A stretch of DNA of 64,000 bases from Sycobia sp. Sy_11 (taxonomy: Eukaryota > Arthropoda > Insecta > Hymenoptera > Epichrysomallidae): positions 248,001 through 312,000 of the forward strand of contig JACCIC010000125.1 of the NCBI GenBank assembly GCA_018907035.1, read 5' to 3'. The position numbers and the translations under genes are program-made. The notes beneath the pieces were generated by a model. The model was not told the DNA's origin, searched no databases, and saw only the letters and a program-made list of their open reading frames with translations. The first letter of the stretch is position 1. Each line of letters opens with the position of its first letter. Of this stretch, positions 56,490-64,000 are shown in pieces.

Positions 56490-56820
56490 ATTAAAGCCAA
56501 AACGATATATAAATTGTTATAATATAAGTACATATTATATATAAATGCATATACTATTTATTGGAATCCATAAATTAATTTCATAATGTATAACTATAAG
56601 AGTTCTAAAATTGATATATAAGATTTTTATAATTGTCCACAGCGTACTGCGAAAGCGTAATTAATAAGGTGTTAGCTTGTGAATATAAAGGCCTGCGGAT
56701 AGAATTCCGGTTAGATCGTAGTTTTGAAATAAATGTAATAACAGTAAATTAACGTATAAATTTGTAAAAGCATTCAAGAAATTATTCGCTTATTTTAAAC
56801 TTTTGATTTTTTTTTAATTG
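56490..56820 (+). repeat. repeat with tRNA-like block, right copy
   Basis: Inverted counterpart of 49,270-49,590. The box-like segments 'gcgtactgcgaaagcg' and 'ggatagaattccggtt' are on the plus strand here. Confidence 0.5.
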
Positions 56821-57719
56821 AAAGAAAATATTCATTTAATTTCCAATATTTGTGTTCTGCTGTTGAGAAAATATAAGCTTTATTTTCATAACTACTTACT
56901 TGGTTAAGTTTTATGCGATTACTTGGTTAAAGAAAATATTTACTTAATACAAAACAATCGCATAAATTTCTTGAATCAAGTAATATTTACTTTATATTAG
57001 AATTTTTGTAGTATATAATTTTAATAAATTATTTCGAAAAATCTATTTCTAAAACTAAGAAAAATTTTATTTAATTAATTCGATAATATTGTTCTTTTGG
57101 TAGTATCAGAAAAATCTTTGACCGTAGATTTCATCAATTTATAATTTAAGTATTTTGATTATATCCAAATCTAGATATATGATTTTCTGAATTCGATGCA
57201 TTACTTTTTTATTTTAATATAATAACCTTCGATTAAAAATTTTGTTTTCTTAGATGAAGAACATATTTATTTATGTATGTATTGAGCAACTCGGTTTTAT
57301 TTATACTGTATAAAAACAATTAAATACTAATTTCTAGAAAATATTCATTTGATTCTGTAAAGCCTTTTTTAGAGAATCAAAAGTATTGTATTCAGGTATA
57401 TGATTACTAAATTTAAAAAACTCAGGTTTTCCATTTTAATTTTGATCAGCTTGTTTTAAAGAAACGTTTTCTAGAAAATGAAAAGGCTTATTTGCAGATT
57501 ATGATGAGCTAAATTTAAGTAATCAGAACATTATAATTAAATAAATATTTACTTGACTAGATTTTAGTTCTTAAGAAAATCTACTCTCTTGGTTTAAGAA
57601 GATCATGTTTTAATTTTGAGAAATTTTTCCTACGTTTAAGTTAATATTTCGATTGTCTTCAAATTTTGAATACGTGTTCTATACGGTCAGGATTAGATGA
57701 TAGGATATTTTTTACAGCA
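56821..57719. repeat. AT-rich repeat; paralogous empty site at ~57.4 kb
   Basis: 57,080-57,420 matches 2,810-3,138, and 57,425-57,600 matches 5,093-5,290, without the Kolobok-like element between them. It belongs to the same decayed AT-rich repeat background. Confidence 0.55.
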
Positions 57720-57980
57720 AATTTAACAAAAAAAAAAAAAAAAAAAATGATGGCAACATTTGTTGCATGTATATCGGTAAACTGCCTGCTAGGCCTCGTA
57801 CAACACACGTGCAGATGAACAGATAATAAACAGTGAAAGCAGGTGAGAGAAAGAGACGAAACTGAATAGAGGCTACTCGTCTGTACATGCAGGTACATGA
57901 TATGGCAACACCCACTACATCGAGTAATCCATGTTAACCCCCTTGGATTTTTCTTTTCTCCCCTCCCCCTCTCGCTCTCT

Positions 57981-58033
<53 letters not shown>

Positions 58034-58606
58034 CTTCATAAAAGGTAGTTATGTGTCAAATATGATTATATAGGATTCTGATATGATACTCCAAAAATAT
58101 AAAAAGCAATCAAATAATTTTTGGAAAAGTTTACAGTCTATAATTAGCAGTTTTTTCGAGATCTATTGCATTCGTAAACATAAATCAGTTGCTGACAATG
58201 GCCATGAATATTTTCTCAATGTTAAGTTAATTTTTTTAAAGCGTACATATATTTTGTTGCAACTTAATTATTTTAGTTCAATAGAGAAAGTAGGTAGGCT
58301 ATAGGCATACTGGCACATAGGCATTCTAGCACAGCAAAATGTGTGTCAGAACGCATACATTCATTCTGGCACACTCCCACTCCTCAAAATTGTGCCAGTA
58401 TCCCGTACGACGTCACACCGACGAATTACTCAAGGTTCCTTTCGAATCGAGCAGTGCCTGGAGGAGCGGGCAGTGCGCCTTGAAATGTGCCATTATGCAT
58501 ATAGCTATTAATTCTACTTTTTTGTTGTTTTTTTCTGTTGGTTGCTAATGAAGGACTAATAGAATAATTTCAAGAGTTTCTCTTTGTAATATTATCCATT
58601 GGCTAT
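57720..58606. other. spacer with (CT)n, no gene
   Basis: It holds a poly(A) run at 57,727, a GC-richer block to 57,960 and (CT)n at 57,980-58,022. Around 58,300-58,420 there are several 'ctggcaca/tgccag' words. No coding family recognised. Confidence 0.4.
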
Positions 58607-59106
58607 TTAAATAATCTTTCTCACATCTCCACTTATTGGATTATACTGAACGATGCGGTCATGCAAGATCAAACAATAAGCTGCAGTATTGTTTGGGAAG
58701 TTATTTCTTGCCTCAATTTCTAGTTGCACGTCTACAGGAGCGTTATTTATAGATTCATTTTGTCGCGAACAATCGATAACTATGAGTGGTTCATTGAACA
58801 GAAAGTTTGTCCTTGTAAGGAGTGGTTGAGGATCTCTTGCATAGTATGTTTTTTGAAAATTTGCATACATATCATAGAGTAGTGCATATTGATTATTAGC
58901 AATGTCAAGATTTAGATTATTATATGGATAATATTGTGAATTTAAGAAAAGTCTCACATTACTAATATTACAATGATCAAAACGACTTGCGATTCGTCAT
59001 TGTTATCAAAGCTTAGTGCTGTGTATGGCTGATGTGCGTGGATTTCGTAATGAGCAAGTGACTCATCGAACACGACACCTGATTGAATTTTTAGAATTTC
59101 GTCCAT
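58607..59106 (-). pseudogene. Polinton major capsid protein, internally deleted
   Basis: The double-jelly-roll major capsid protein forms the virion shell. The N-terminal 40 or so residues are at 59106-58985 (MDEILKIQSGVVFDE start). The C-terminal ~125 residues are in another frame, about 58,985-58,607 (NVRLFLNSQYYPY near its start, CLILHDRIVQYNPISGDV near the end). The middle of the protein, several hundred residues in the family, is missing, and the junction near 58,985-58,995 also shifts frame. It follows the penton gene in the same orientation. Assignment rests on remembered conserved blocks. Confidence 0.8.
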
Positions 59107-59282
59107 TTTTCAAGAAGCAGCAGAAAATTATACAAGTGAATTTTTGCCACGAACTTTTAGACCCAGACTTTGGAGGAACTCAATGCTCTTCCGTATTAAC
59201 GATCTCAAATTCTTCAATCGACTGATTGTCGATTGATATGGTGGAGAACTTATATGCGTGCTAGAATTATAAACTGTCCCCA

Positions 59283-59969
59283 TTATATAGATTTGATATG
59301 AAGTCTAATAGTAATTTCCTCTCTTCGAAAATTAACCAAATTTCTCTCTTGATCGACTATTCGAATTTGAAGATGATCTATAGACTTAACACTCAGTGGT
59401 AGAAATATAACATGAGATGGAACTTCTATGATTTTATATCCTGGAGGAACTCTGGGAAAGAATTCATGAATGGTATGAACCTTTTTATTGTTAATGAAAG
59501 CTCCCGCAGTAATATTACACTCGACTCTGAGGGCGTTGATTTTCAATATTTTCACTGGTAAATCAAAACTGTGCTCTGTATTTTCCTTGAGAATACGGGG
59601 AGTAAAGCCGAGAAGACTACCTATCGATGTTTGAGGACTAAGATCTAATGGAACACTGCACTTTATTTCACTTCTAAATGTGTTATTATTGGCTTTCAAG
59701 GAAAAACCAATTCCTTTGGATTTCAATGTGGTTGATAAAAATTTATGGATATCGTTAATCTTGTAACTACCCATGGGAATAGTAACCACTTCCCACTGTA
59801 AATATAGTTTATTATTTGTATTGTCAATATTCGGAATTGAGTTAAAGGTTAACAGTTCGACTAAGCCTAAAACAAATTTTTTATGCTTTGCGAGTTCAAT
59901 AAAGGGAAAATAATCAGCTTCTAAAACAGAAGATCTGCCTGACAGAGTCAAAGTGAAACTATCTTCCAT
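59283..59969 (-). CDS. Polinton penton (minor capsid) protein
   Basis: A 228-residue intact reading frame starting MEDSFTLTLSGRSSVLEADY. It includes a conserved DLSPQTSIGSLLGFTPR block, IKINALRVECNI-like and HEFFPRVPPGYKIIEVP blocks, and ends in VNFRREEITIRLHIKSI. This matches the single-jelly-roll penton-type protein encoded next to the major capsid gene in Polintons, which forms the capsid vertices. A TATA box lies about 115 bp upstream on the same strand. It is the only undamaged gene of the module except the 5' part of the ATPase. Confidence 0.83.
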   Translation of the reverse strand: MEDSFTLTLSGRSSVLEADYFPFIELAKHKKFVLGLVELLTFNSIPNIDNTNNKLYLQWEVVTIPMGSYKINDIHKFLSTTLKSKGIGFSLKANNNTFRSEIKCSVPLDLSPQTSIGSLLGFTPRILKENTEHSFDLPVKILKINALRVECNITAGAFINNKKVHTIHEFFPRVPPGYKIIEVPSHVIFLPLSVKSIDHLQIRIVDQERNLVNFRREEITIRLHIKSI

Positions 59970-60042
59970 GATTGATTCACCGAGAATGATGAAATTTAGA
60001 CAATCAAGTCCTTCTTTATAGACTATCGGTTAAGAAATGAAG

Positions 60043-60400
60043 TCAAAGGAGACAATAAATAAATGAATCGAACTTCTGATATCTTTTATAGTTGTATTTT
60101 ATTTCATTTACATTCAAATATTTCATGAGATCTATGGGAGGCCTTAAATCACAAAAACTGTCAAAGTACATTACATCAGAACCTCTCTTTCGATAAGACA
60201 CCCAAGAGTACCTTTATTCTGTGAATCATCAAGATTAACAGATTCGTTCAAAGAATAGCAGATTCGTCGTACCATGGACCATTATGATGCAGATTCTTTC
60301 TCATGAAAACGCCTCGAAAATATGGAATTTTTAATATACGTGCATATTTCATAAGATCATAATCTGATAATGCACGATTTTGCAAAGTTAAATCGAAGTT
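60043..60400 (-). pseudogene. Polinton adenain-like cysteine protease, broken
   Basis: It would cleave capsid precursors during maturation. The first part (about 60,391-60,248) has YFRGVFMRKNL and a GPWYDESAI block. After a frame change, 60,210-60,043 has WVSYRKRG, VMYFDSFCDLRPPIDL and a short tail. The frame break falls in the block that carries the catalytic His (THW in the family), so that residue is lost. The region with the catalytic Cys is absent because the tail ends early. It is probably translated separately from the upstream pVI-like gene; an A tract at about 60,400 blurs the start. Confidence 0.72.
60083..60090 (-). promoter_or_regulatory. TATA box upstream of penton gene
   Basis: TATAAAAG on the minus strand, about 115 bp before the penton ATG at 59,969 and inside the protease 3' end. 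Position and spacing suit an own promoter for the capsid genes. Confidence 0.5.
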
Positions 60401-61175
60401 TTTTTTTTAACTTGTCCATGTCCGATATGCGGTTTCAGAAATAACCCCATTCCGTGCTTATATGGCATAAGATAGAGACCTTTACCTAAAGCAATAGCTT
60501 CCATCGTCTTATTATGTCGCTTATTTTCTTCATAATCTTTGTGTGCAGCTTTACCACTATTTACTGCTTTTGCTATTCCAGCAGCACCTCCTGCTAGAGC
60601 ACCAGTTGCACTGAGTCCTGCAAATAGTGGTATAAGAAATGGAAGAACTCCACCAATTTTAGATGGAAGTGGTAGAACACGTGGAACGATAACTTTCTTT
60701 GTCCACTATTGTTCTTAACAGCTTGACGAGCATCCTTTAATGCAGATTGAATGATTTTGTGCGGATTTTTGCTTGCTTTTAATGATTTTTTCGCTGCCGT
60801 AACCAACTTGCTGAATTTTAGTCCCATTTCAGTTTTTGCCTTTAATTTCATAGCACTTGCAACAGCTAGAGCAGCGGCTTTCTCAGCAAGAGTAGAATCA
60901 TTTGCTTTAACCCGCTGCCAAGCCTTATCAGCAAGTTTCATATCAGCAATATTACGATTACTGTATTTATTGGTATACTGCATGTCATGTTCTTTACATG
61001 CCTGATCAGGCGGATTAATTCCTGGATCACCTTTTTTTATTCGCTTCTTTAATTTAGTTCCTGGACCACAGTATTGATATCCAGGAAGATGCATTTCAAA
61101 TGGTAAATTGTTGATTAGTCTATCGAGTAATCTTCCGCCACGTTTCGACTGTTTTTGAGATTTATGAACAATCAT
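60362..61175 (-). pseudogene. Polinton PLA2-domain / pVI-like minor capsid protein, frameshifted
   Basis: The N-terminal domain resembles the phospholipase A2 of parvovirus VP1: calcium loop YQYCGPGT (about residues 33-40) and catalytic PDQACKEHD (about residues 55-63). Adintovirus/Polinton relatives are reported to have such domains, thought to help membrane crossing. A basic, Ala/Lys-rich middle follows. The frame shifts at about 60,700. The continuation carries a hydrophobic Gly/Ala-rich segment (LIPLFAGLSATGALAGGAAG) like adenovirus pVI/pX-type membrane-active or core peptides, then a GKGLYLMPYKHG-type tail to about 60,400. It is divergently transcribed from the ATPase. Confidence 0.8.
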
Positions 61176-61184
61176 CTTCGACTA

Positions 61185-61217
61185 CTATTTTATAACTGCT
61201 TTTAAAAAACTATAAAA
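61185..61217. promoter_or_regulatory. divergent TATA boxes between PLA2 gene and ATPase
   Basis: The 97-bp gap has TATAAAA on the minus strand near 61,187-61,194 ('gttataaaatagta') pointing to the PLA2/pVI gene, and TATAAAA on the plus strand at 61,211-61,217 pointing to the ATPase. An out-of-frame ATG at 61,264 precedes the ATPase start at 61,273. Confidence 0.5.
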
Positions 61218-61272
61218 CACGCATTTATATATTTTCATCGTTCAATGATATATTTGACTTAGTCATGGGAAA

Positions 61273-61935
61273 ATGGATTTTACTGAGCCAACAATCAAAC
61301 TCCCCATCACCAACTTTGATTTTGGAATCGAGAAAAAAAGGAAAAGGCGGCATGGAGAATTACTACCAGATAGTATACGAGCAGTATTCTGCGGCCCATC
61401 AAATTGCGGGAAAACAAATAGCTTATTAGCTTTAATCACTCATCCCAACGGCCTTAGATTCGAGAATGTGTATGTTTATTCTAAATCGTTAAATCAGCCA
61501 AAGTATAAATTTCTGCAAAAAATTTTAGAACCTATTGAAGGTGTGACATATCTGCCGTTTAGTGAACATGAATCTGTAATATCACCAGATAAAGCATTGC
61601 CCAATTCAATTATGATTTTTGATGATGTAGCTTGTGAGAAGCAGAATAACGTGAAAGCATTTTTCTACATGGGGAGACATAAAAGTGTAGACTGCTTCTA
61701 CCTATGTCAATCATATGCTCATATTTTAAAAGTTCTTATTAGAGATAATATTAATATGCTAGTAATTTATCGCCAAGATGATGTGAATTTAAAACATATT
61801 TATGATGATCATGTCAATACTGATATGACTTTTAACGACTTTCGAAATCTTTGTTCTGAATACTGGAAAAATGATAAATATGGATTTGTTGTTATTGATG
61901 TGACGTTCAAAAGCGTTGGTGCCACACGGACGTAA
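61273..61935 (+). pseudogene. Polinton A32/FtsK-type packaging ATPase, 3' end lost
   Basis: The genome-packaging ATPase pumps DNA into the capsid. Walker A is FCGPSNCGKTNSLLALI (about residues 38-54); Walker B is SIMIFDDVACE (about residues 115-125). A conserved sensor-like CQSYAHILKVLIRDNINMLV follows at about residue 150-170. The frame is open for 220 codons. The normal C-terminal ~20 residues appear replaced after GFVVIDVT by unrelated codons, so the module is cut at about 61,905. Confidence 0.85.
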
Positions 61936-62597
61936 CGACGGCGATTTAATGCCATTGCCTTCCGCTGCATGCCCCCTAGTTTTTTGGCCACGCTTTAGCG
62001 ATGAAGCCAGTGATACGCGGGGCGGATCGCGAGATTGATCGTTCGCGGCGCATTAGCGTAATTTCGCTGTTTGTGAGGGCTACACTCGAGGCAGCTCCAA
62101 TACGACCGGTTGAATATAAGGCGGCGACGAATCTGATATTCTCTAGGAGGTAGTAAGGGGCGCGAGCTTCCTCGGCCTCCAGTCTACTTCACTAGCTAAC
62201 CACGCTAAACTTTAGCGGAGACTGCAAAGTCTAGCGGCAATTTTTTTGCCTGCAACGACTAGCGTCCCCCGACCTAAAGTTGAGCGCGTGCTTCGCGGAG
62301 TTAAAGAAAGAATGACGGAAAACAAGATTTTTCTCACTTACTTTTTATTATAATCGATTTACAAAAATTCTGTTAAGGTACACGCGGATCGAACACGGCT
62401 GGCAGTCCAGGCTGCGACGCCGACGAAATTTTCTCCATGGAAAATTCGGTTGTGGTGGGGAGATGGAGGGGGCTTTTCGTACAGACAAAGCAGCCTCCGT
62501 TCATCTCTTACAAATTTCTTAAATCTATCTTAGTTCTATATATATATACATACATTTTCAAAATAAAACTGAAAAGGATAATTAAAAAGATTATTTA

Positions 62598-62639
<42 letters not shown>

Positions 62640-62978
62640 CGTTATTAAATACTGATACGTGTAGAGAAATAATAATAATAATAATAAATATAAAAGATTT
62701 CTATCATCAATATTAAACCTTATAGATAATATTTGCTATTTAGTAATTATAAAGATTGGTACAGTACAACATATAAAATATTTTGATGAAGATATTCTTC
62801 AACGTAGTAGTATAATTTAGTTAATAGTACTCGTTCTAGATTACAAACACATATCTTGCAATATCATAATAGAAAAACAATAATAATAATTATAGTAATT
62901 AATTATAACGTATACTATTAATATAGTAAAATAATTAGAATCTTAAATAATCGGTAGTAATTATAGATCGTAAGTAAT
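61906..62978. other. GC-richer block then AT-rich spacer, no gene
   Basis: 61,906-62,440 is GC-richer with a possible 'gaatataagg' promoter-like word and looks like part of an unidentified LTR or other repeat. 62,500-62,978 is AT-rich with (TA)n at about 62,601-62,637 and a short (AAT)n at 62,671. Confidence 0.4.
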
Positions 62979-64000
62979 TTTTTTTGAGGAGGAGGAAGAG
63001 GAGAAAAATCCTTTATGGATCCCGGAGACCGGTCACCCGGTATGTAGGACTCACCTGTGAGGGCATACCCACTAAAAAACTACCTCCTCAGAGCATTCCC
63101 CTCGACTGCTACCCACAGCTCTGAAAAGAGCTGCAAGTCGGCAGGTGTGCACCGAGGAGACCTCCTCACGATGGCATAAGTACAGCCCAGGAATCGTCTA
63201 TGAGGACATTACTTCTGGGCTGCGCCATCCTATTGGCTCTTGCGGGCTTACACGCCTTCTTCAATACTTCTTTTGCTTCAGGATAGCTTTGCAGAAATTG
63301 CAAATCCTGAACCACTTCTCAGGACTCTCCAGCATCAGCCGGACGATATTATCAGGCCCACATGGACCTACGTCTCTCCAGAGACACTCCCTTTCGAGGC
63401 GAAACACCACGCAATGAAAAAATGTGTGGAGTGCATTGTTTCGGGGAGCGCAACAGTGGGCACAGCGCGGATCCGGTACTTTCCCCATCTTGTGGAGATA
63501 GGATCGAAACCGACCGTGCCTCGATAAGAGCTGCGTGAAGTGGTAATTAACCTCTCCGTGCGACCTCTGGAGCCATGGCTTGAACTGACTGATCAGTCGA
63601 GCCGTCCATCGGCCGTGCGGATCCCTCTCCCAGCGCTTCTGCCATTCGGTCATCGTGGCACCTCTGGCCCATGCAGCTGCCTCGATTCTGCCGAGAATAT
63701 TTTTATTCTGGTGGACAAATTTCTTTTCTTGTGCCTGGAGATCAATGGGGGTAACACATGCGATTACCAGCACCGCCGACTCGGAGACCGTACGGTAGGA
63801 GCTCACGATGCGTAATGCCCCTCTACGCTGCACTGCCACCATTCTTTTTCTATATTGTTGGGCGATCAGTGCATCGGCCCATACCTCCGCGCCATATAGC
63901 ATGATGGATTCAGCTGTCCTTATGAGCAGACGCCGCTTGCAGGGTACTGGACCGCCGACATTGGCCATCAACCTGCTAAGTTGTGCTGTCACTCGGGCAG
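62979..64000 (-). mobile_element. LINE-3: R1-clade LINE, 3' end
   Basis: The 3' end of a minus-strand R1-clade element: ORF2 C-terminus, a 3' UTR of about 275 bp rich in 'ctcctc', and a short A tract at 62,979-62,986. The 5' part lies outside the window. Confidence 0.85.
63261..64000 (-). CDS. LINE-3 ORF2 C-terminal part (window-truncated)
   Basis: This is the C-terminal region of an R1-clade endonuclease-RT, after the RT palm. RTAESIMLYGAEVWADAL, RRGALRIVSSYRTVSESAV, EWQKRWERDPHGRWTARLI and FTQLLSRHGRFRSYLHKMG are the usual thumb/post-RT blocks. The Cys/His motif CAHCCAPRNNALHTFFHC is intact. It is open for 243 codons and continues past 64,000; whether the catalytic part is intact cannot be judged. 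It is closer to LINE-2 (AEVWADA, YRTVSESAV) than to LINE-1. Confidence 0.88.
   Translation of the reverse strand, partial: ARVTAQLSRLMANVGGPVPCKRRLLIRTAESIMLYGAEVWADALIAQQYRKRMVAVQRRGALRIVSSYRTVSESAVLVIACVTPIDLQAQEKKFVHQNKNILGRIEAAAWARGATMTEWQKRWERDPHGRWTARLISQFKPWLQRSHGEVNYHFTQLLSRHGRFRSYLHKMGKVPDPRCAHCCAPRNNALHTFFHCVVFRLERECLWRDVGPCGPDNIVRLMLESPEKWFRICNFCKAILKQKKY

Larger units (their letters stand above)
58607..61905. mobile_element. Polinton/Maverick morphogenesis module, partial
   Basis: Five virion-assembly genes lie together: major capsid, penton, cysteine protease and PLA2/pVI-like protein on the minus strand, and packaging ATPase on the plus strand. This set defines Polintons/adintovirus-like integrated dsDNA viruses. 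The protein-primed polymerase, the integrase and the terminal inverted repeats are not in the window: the ATPase breaks off at about 61,905, and nothing viral is seen before 58,607. Four of five genes are damaged. Confidence 0.88.

Noticed and set aside
57659..57915. Two overlapping minus-strand frames near 57.8 kb
   Set aside because: Both run through a poly(A)/poly(T) tract giving a Phe run; no family recognised.
59016..59225. Plus-strand frame opposite the capsid gene
   Set aside because: It is antisense to the capsid N-terminal remnant, which has recognisable family sequence.
58607..61935. A complete, functional endogenous virus
   Set aside because: Polymerase, integrase and terminal repeats are not present, and the capsid, protease, PLA2 and ATPase genes are broken.

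Overview
The window is eukaryotic and looks like an insect nuclear genome. The background is AT-rich with (TA)n, (CT)n and (AC)n microsatellites and spliceosomal-type intron signals. Every recognisable protein is a mobile-element or endogenous-virus protein typical of arthropods: Penelope-like elements, R1-clade LINEs, mariner, Kolobok-like, Ty3/gypsy and Polinton/Maverick. A hymenopteran host is plausible from how these families look to me, but this is inference. I found no convincing single-copy host gene; the window is a nested transposon graveyard.

Layout. 0-0.75 kb: mariner debris, partly palindromic. 0.75-2.7 kb: Penelope-like element PLE-1. 3.1-5.1 kb: Kolobok-like DNA transposon with TTAA target duplication; a paralogous empty site lies near 57.4 kb. 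5.1-5.8 kb: old ~150-bp satellite. 8.2-10.0 kb: long solo LTR. 11.9-12.7 kb: Helitron/HINE-like repeat. 12.7-23.2 kb: degraded gypsy element whose integrase is split by PLE-2 plus a mariner, and whose 3' LTR is split by PLE-3 (13-bp target duplication); PLE-3 itself carries a tRNA-derived SINE. 24.2-26.7 kb: head-to-head palindromic Penelope dimer with an 11-bp target duplication. 28.8-33.5 kb: nearly intact R1-clade LINE sitting inside an (AC)n tract. 33.7-40.2 kb: foldback element split by a degraded R1-clade LINE. 40.6-41.4 kb: LTR-like remnant. 42.1-45.5 kb: old Penelope fragment and a degraded gypsy on the minus strand. 45.95-46.2 kb: structured segment with a type III hammerhead ribozyme. 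47.5-49.2 kb: inverted second copy of the solo LTR. 49.2-56.9 kb: HINE-like repeats in both orientations with a 60-bp-period minisatellite. 58.6-61.9 kb: Polinton virion-morphogenesis module (major capsid, penton, protease, PLA2/pVI-like protein, packaging ATPase), decayed and lacking polymerase and integrase. 63.0-64.0 kb: 3' end of a third R1-clade LINE, running off the window.

The strongest hidden signals are RNA-level. Six Penelope termini carry hammerhead cores next to a ~72-bp intron. A separate type III hammerhead at 46.06-46.13 kb has a 7-bp stem I, a 4-bp stem II, a 4-bp stem III and 9-nt perfect complementarity between its two loops. Most coding features are pseudogenes; LINE-1 (one stop codon), the penton gene and PLE-3 (one stop plus a SINE) are the best preserved.
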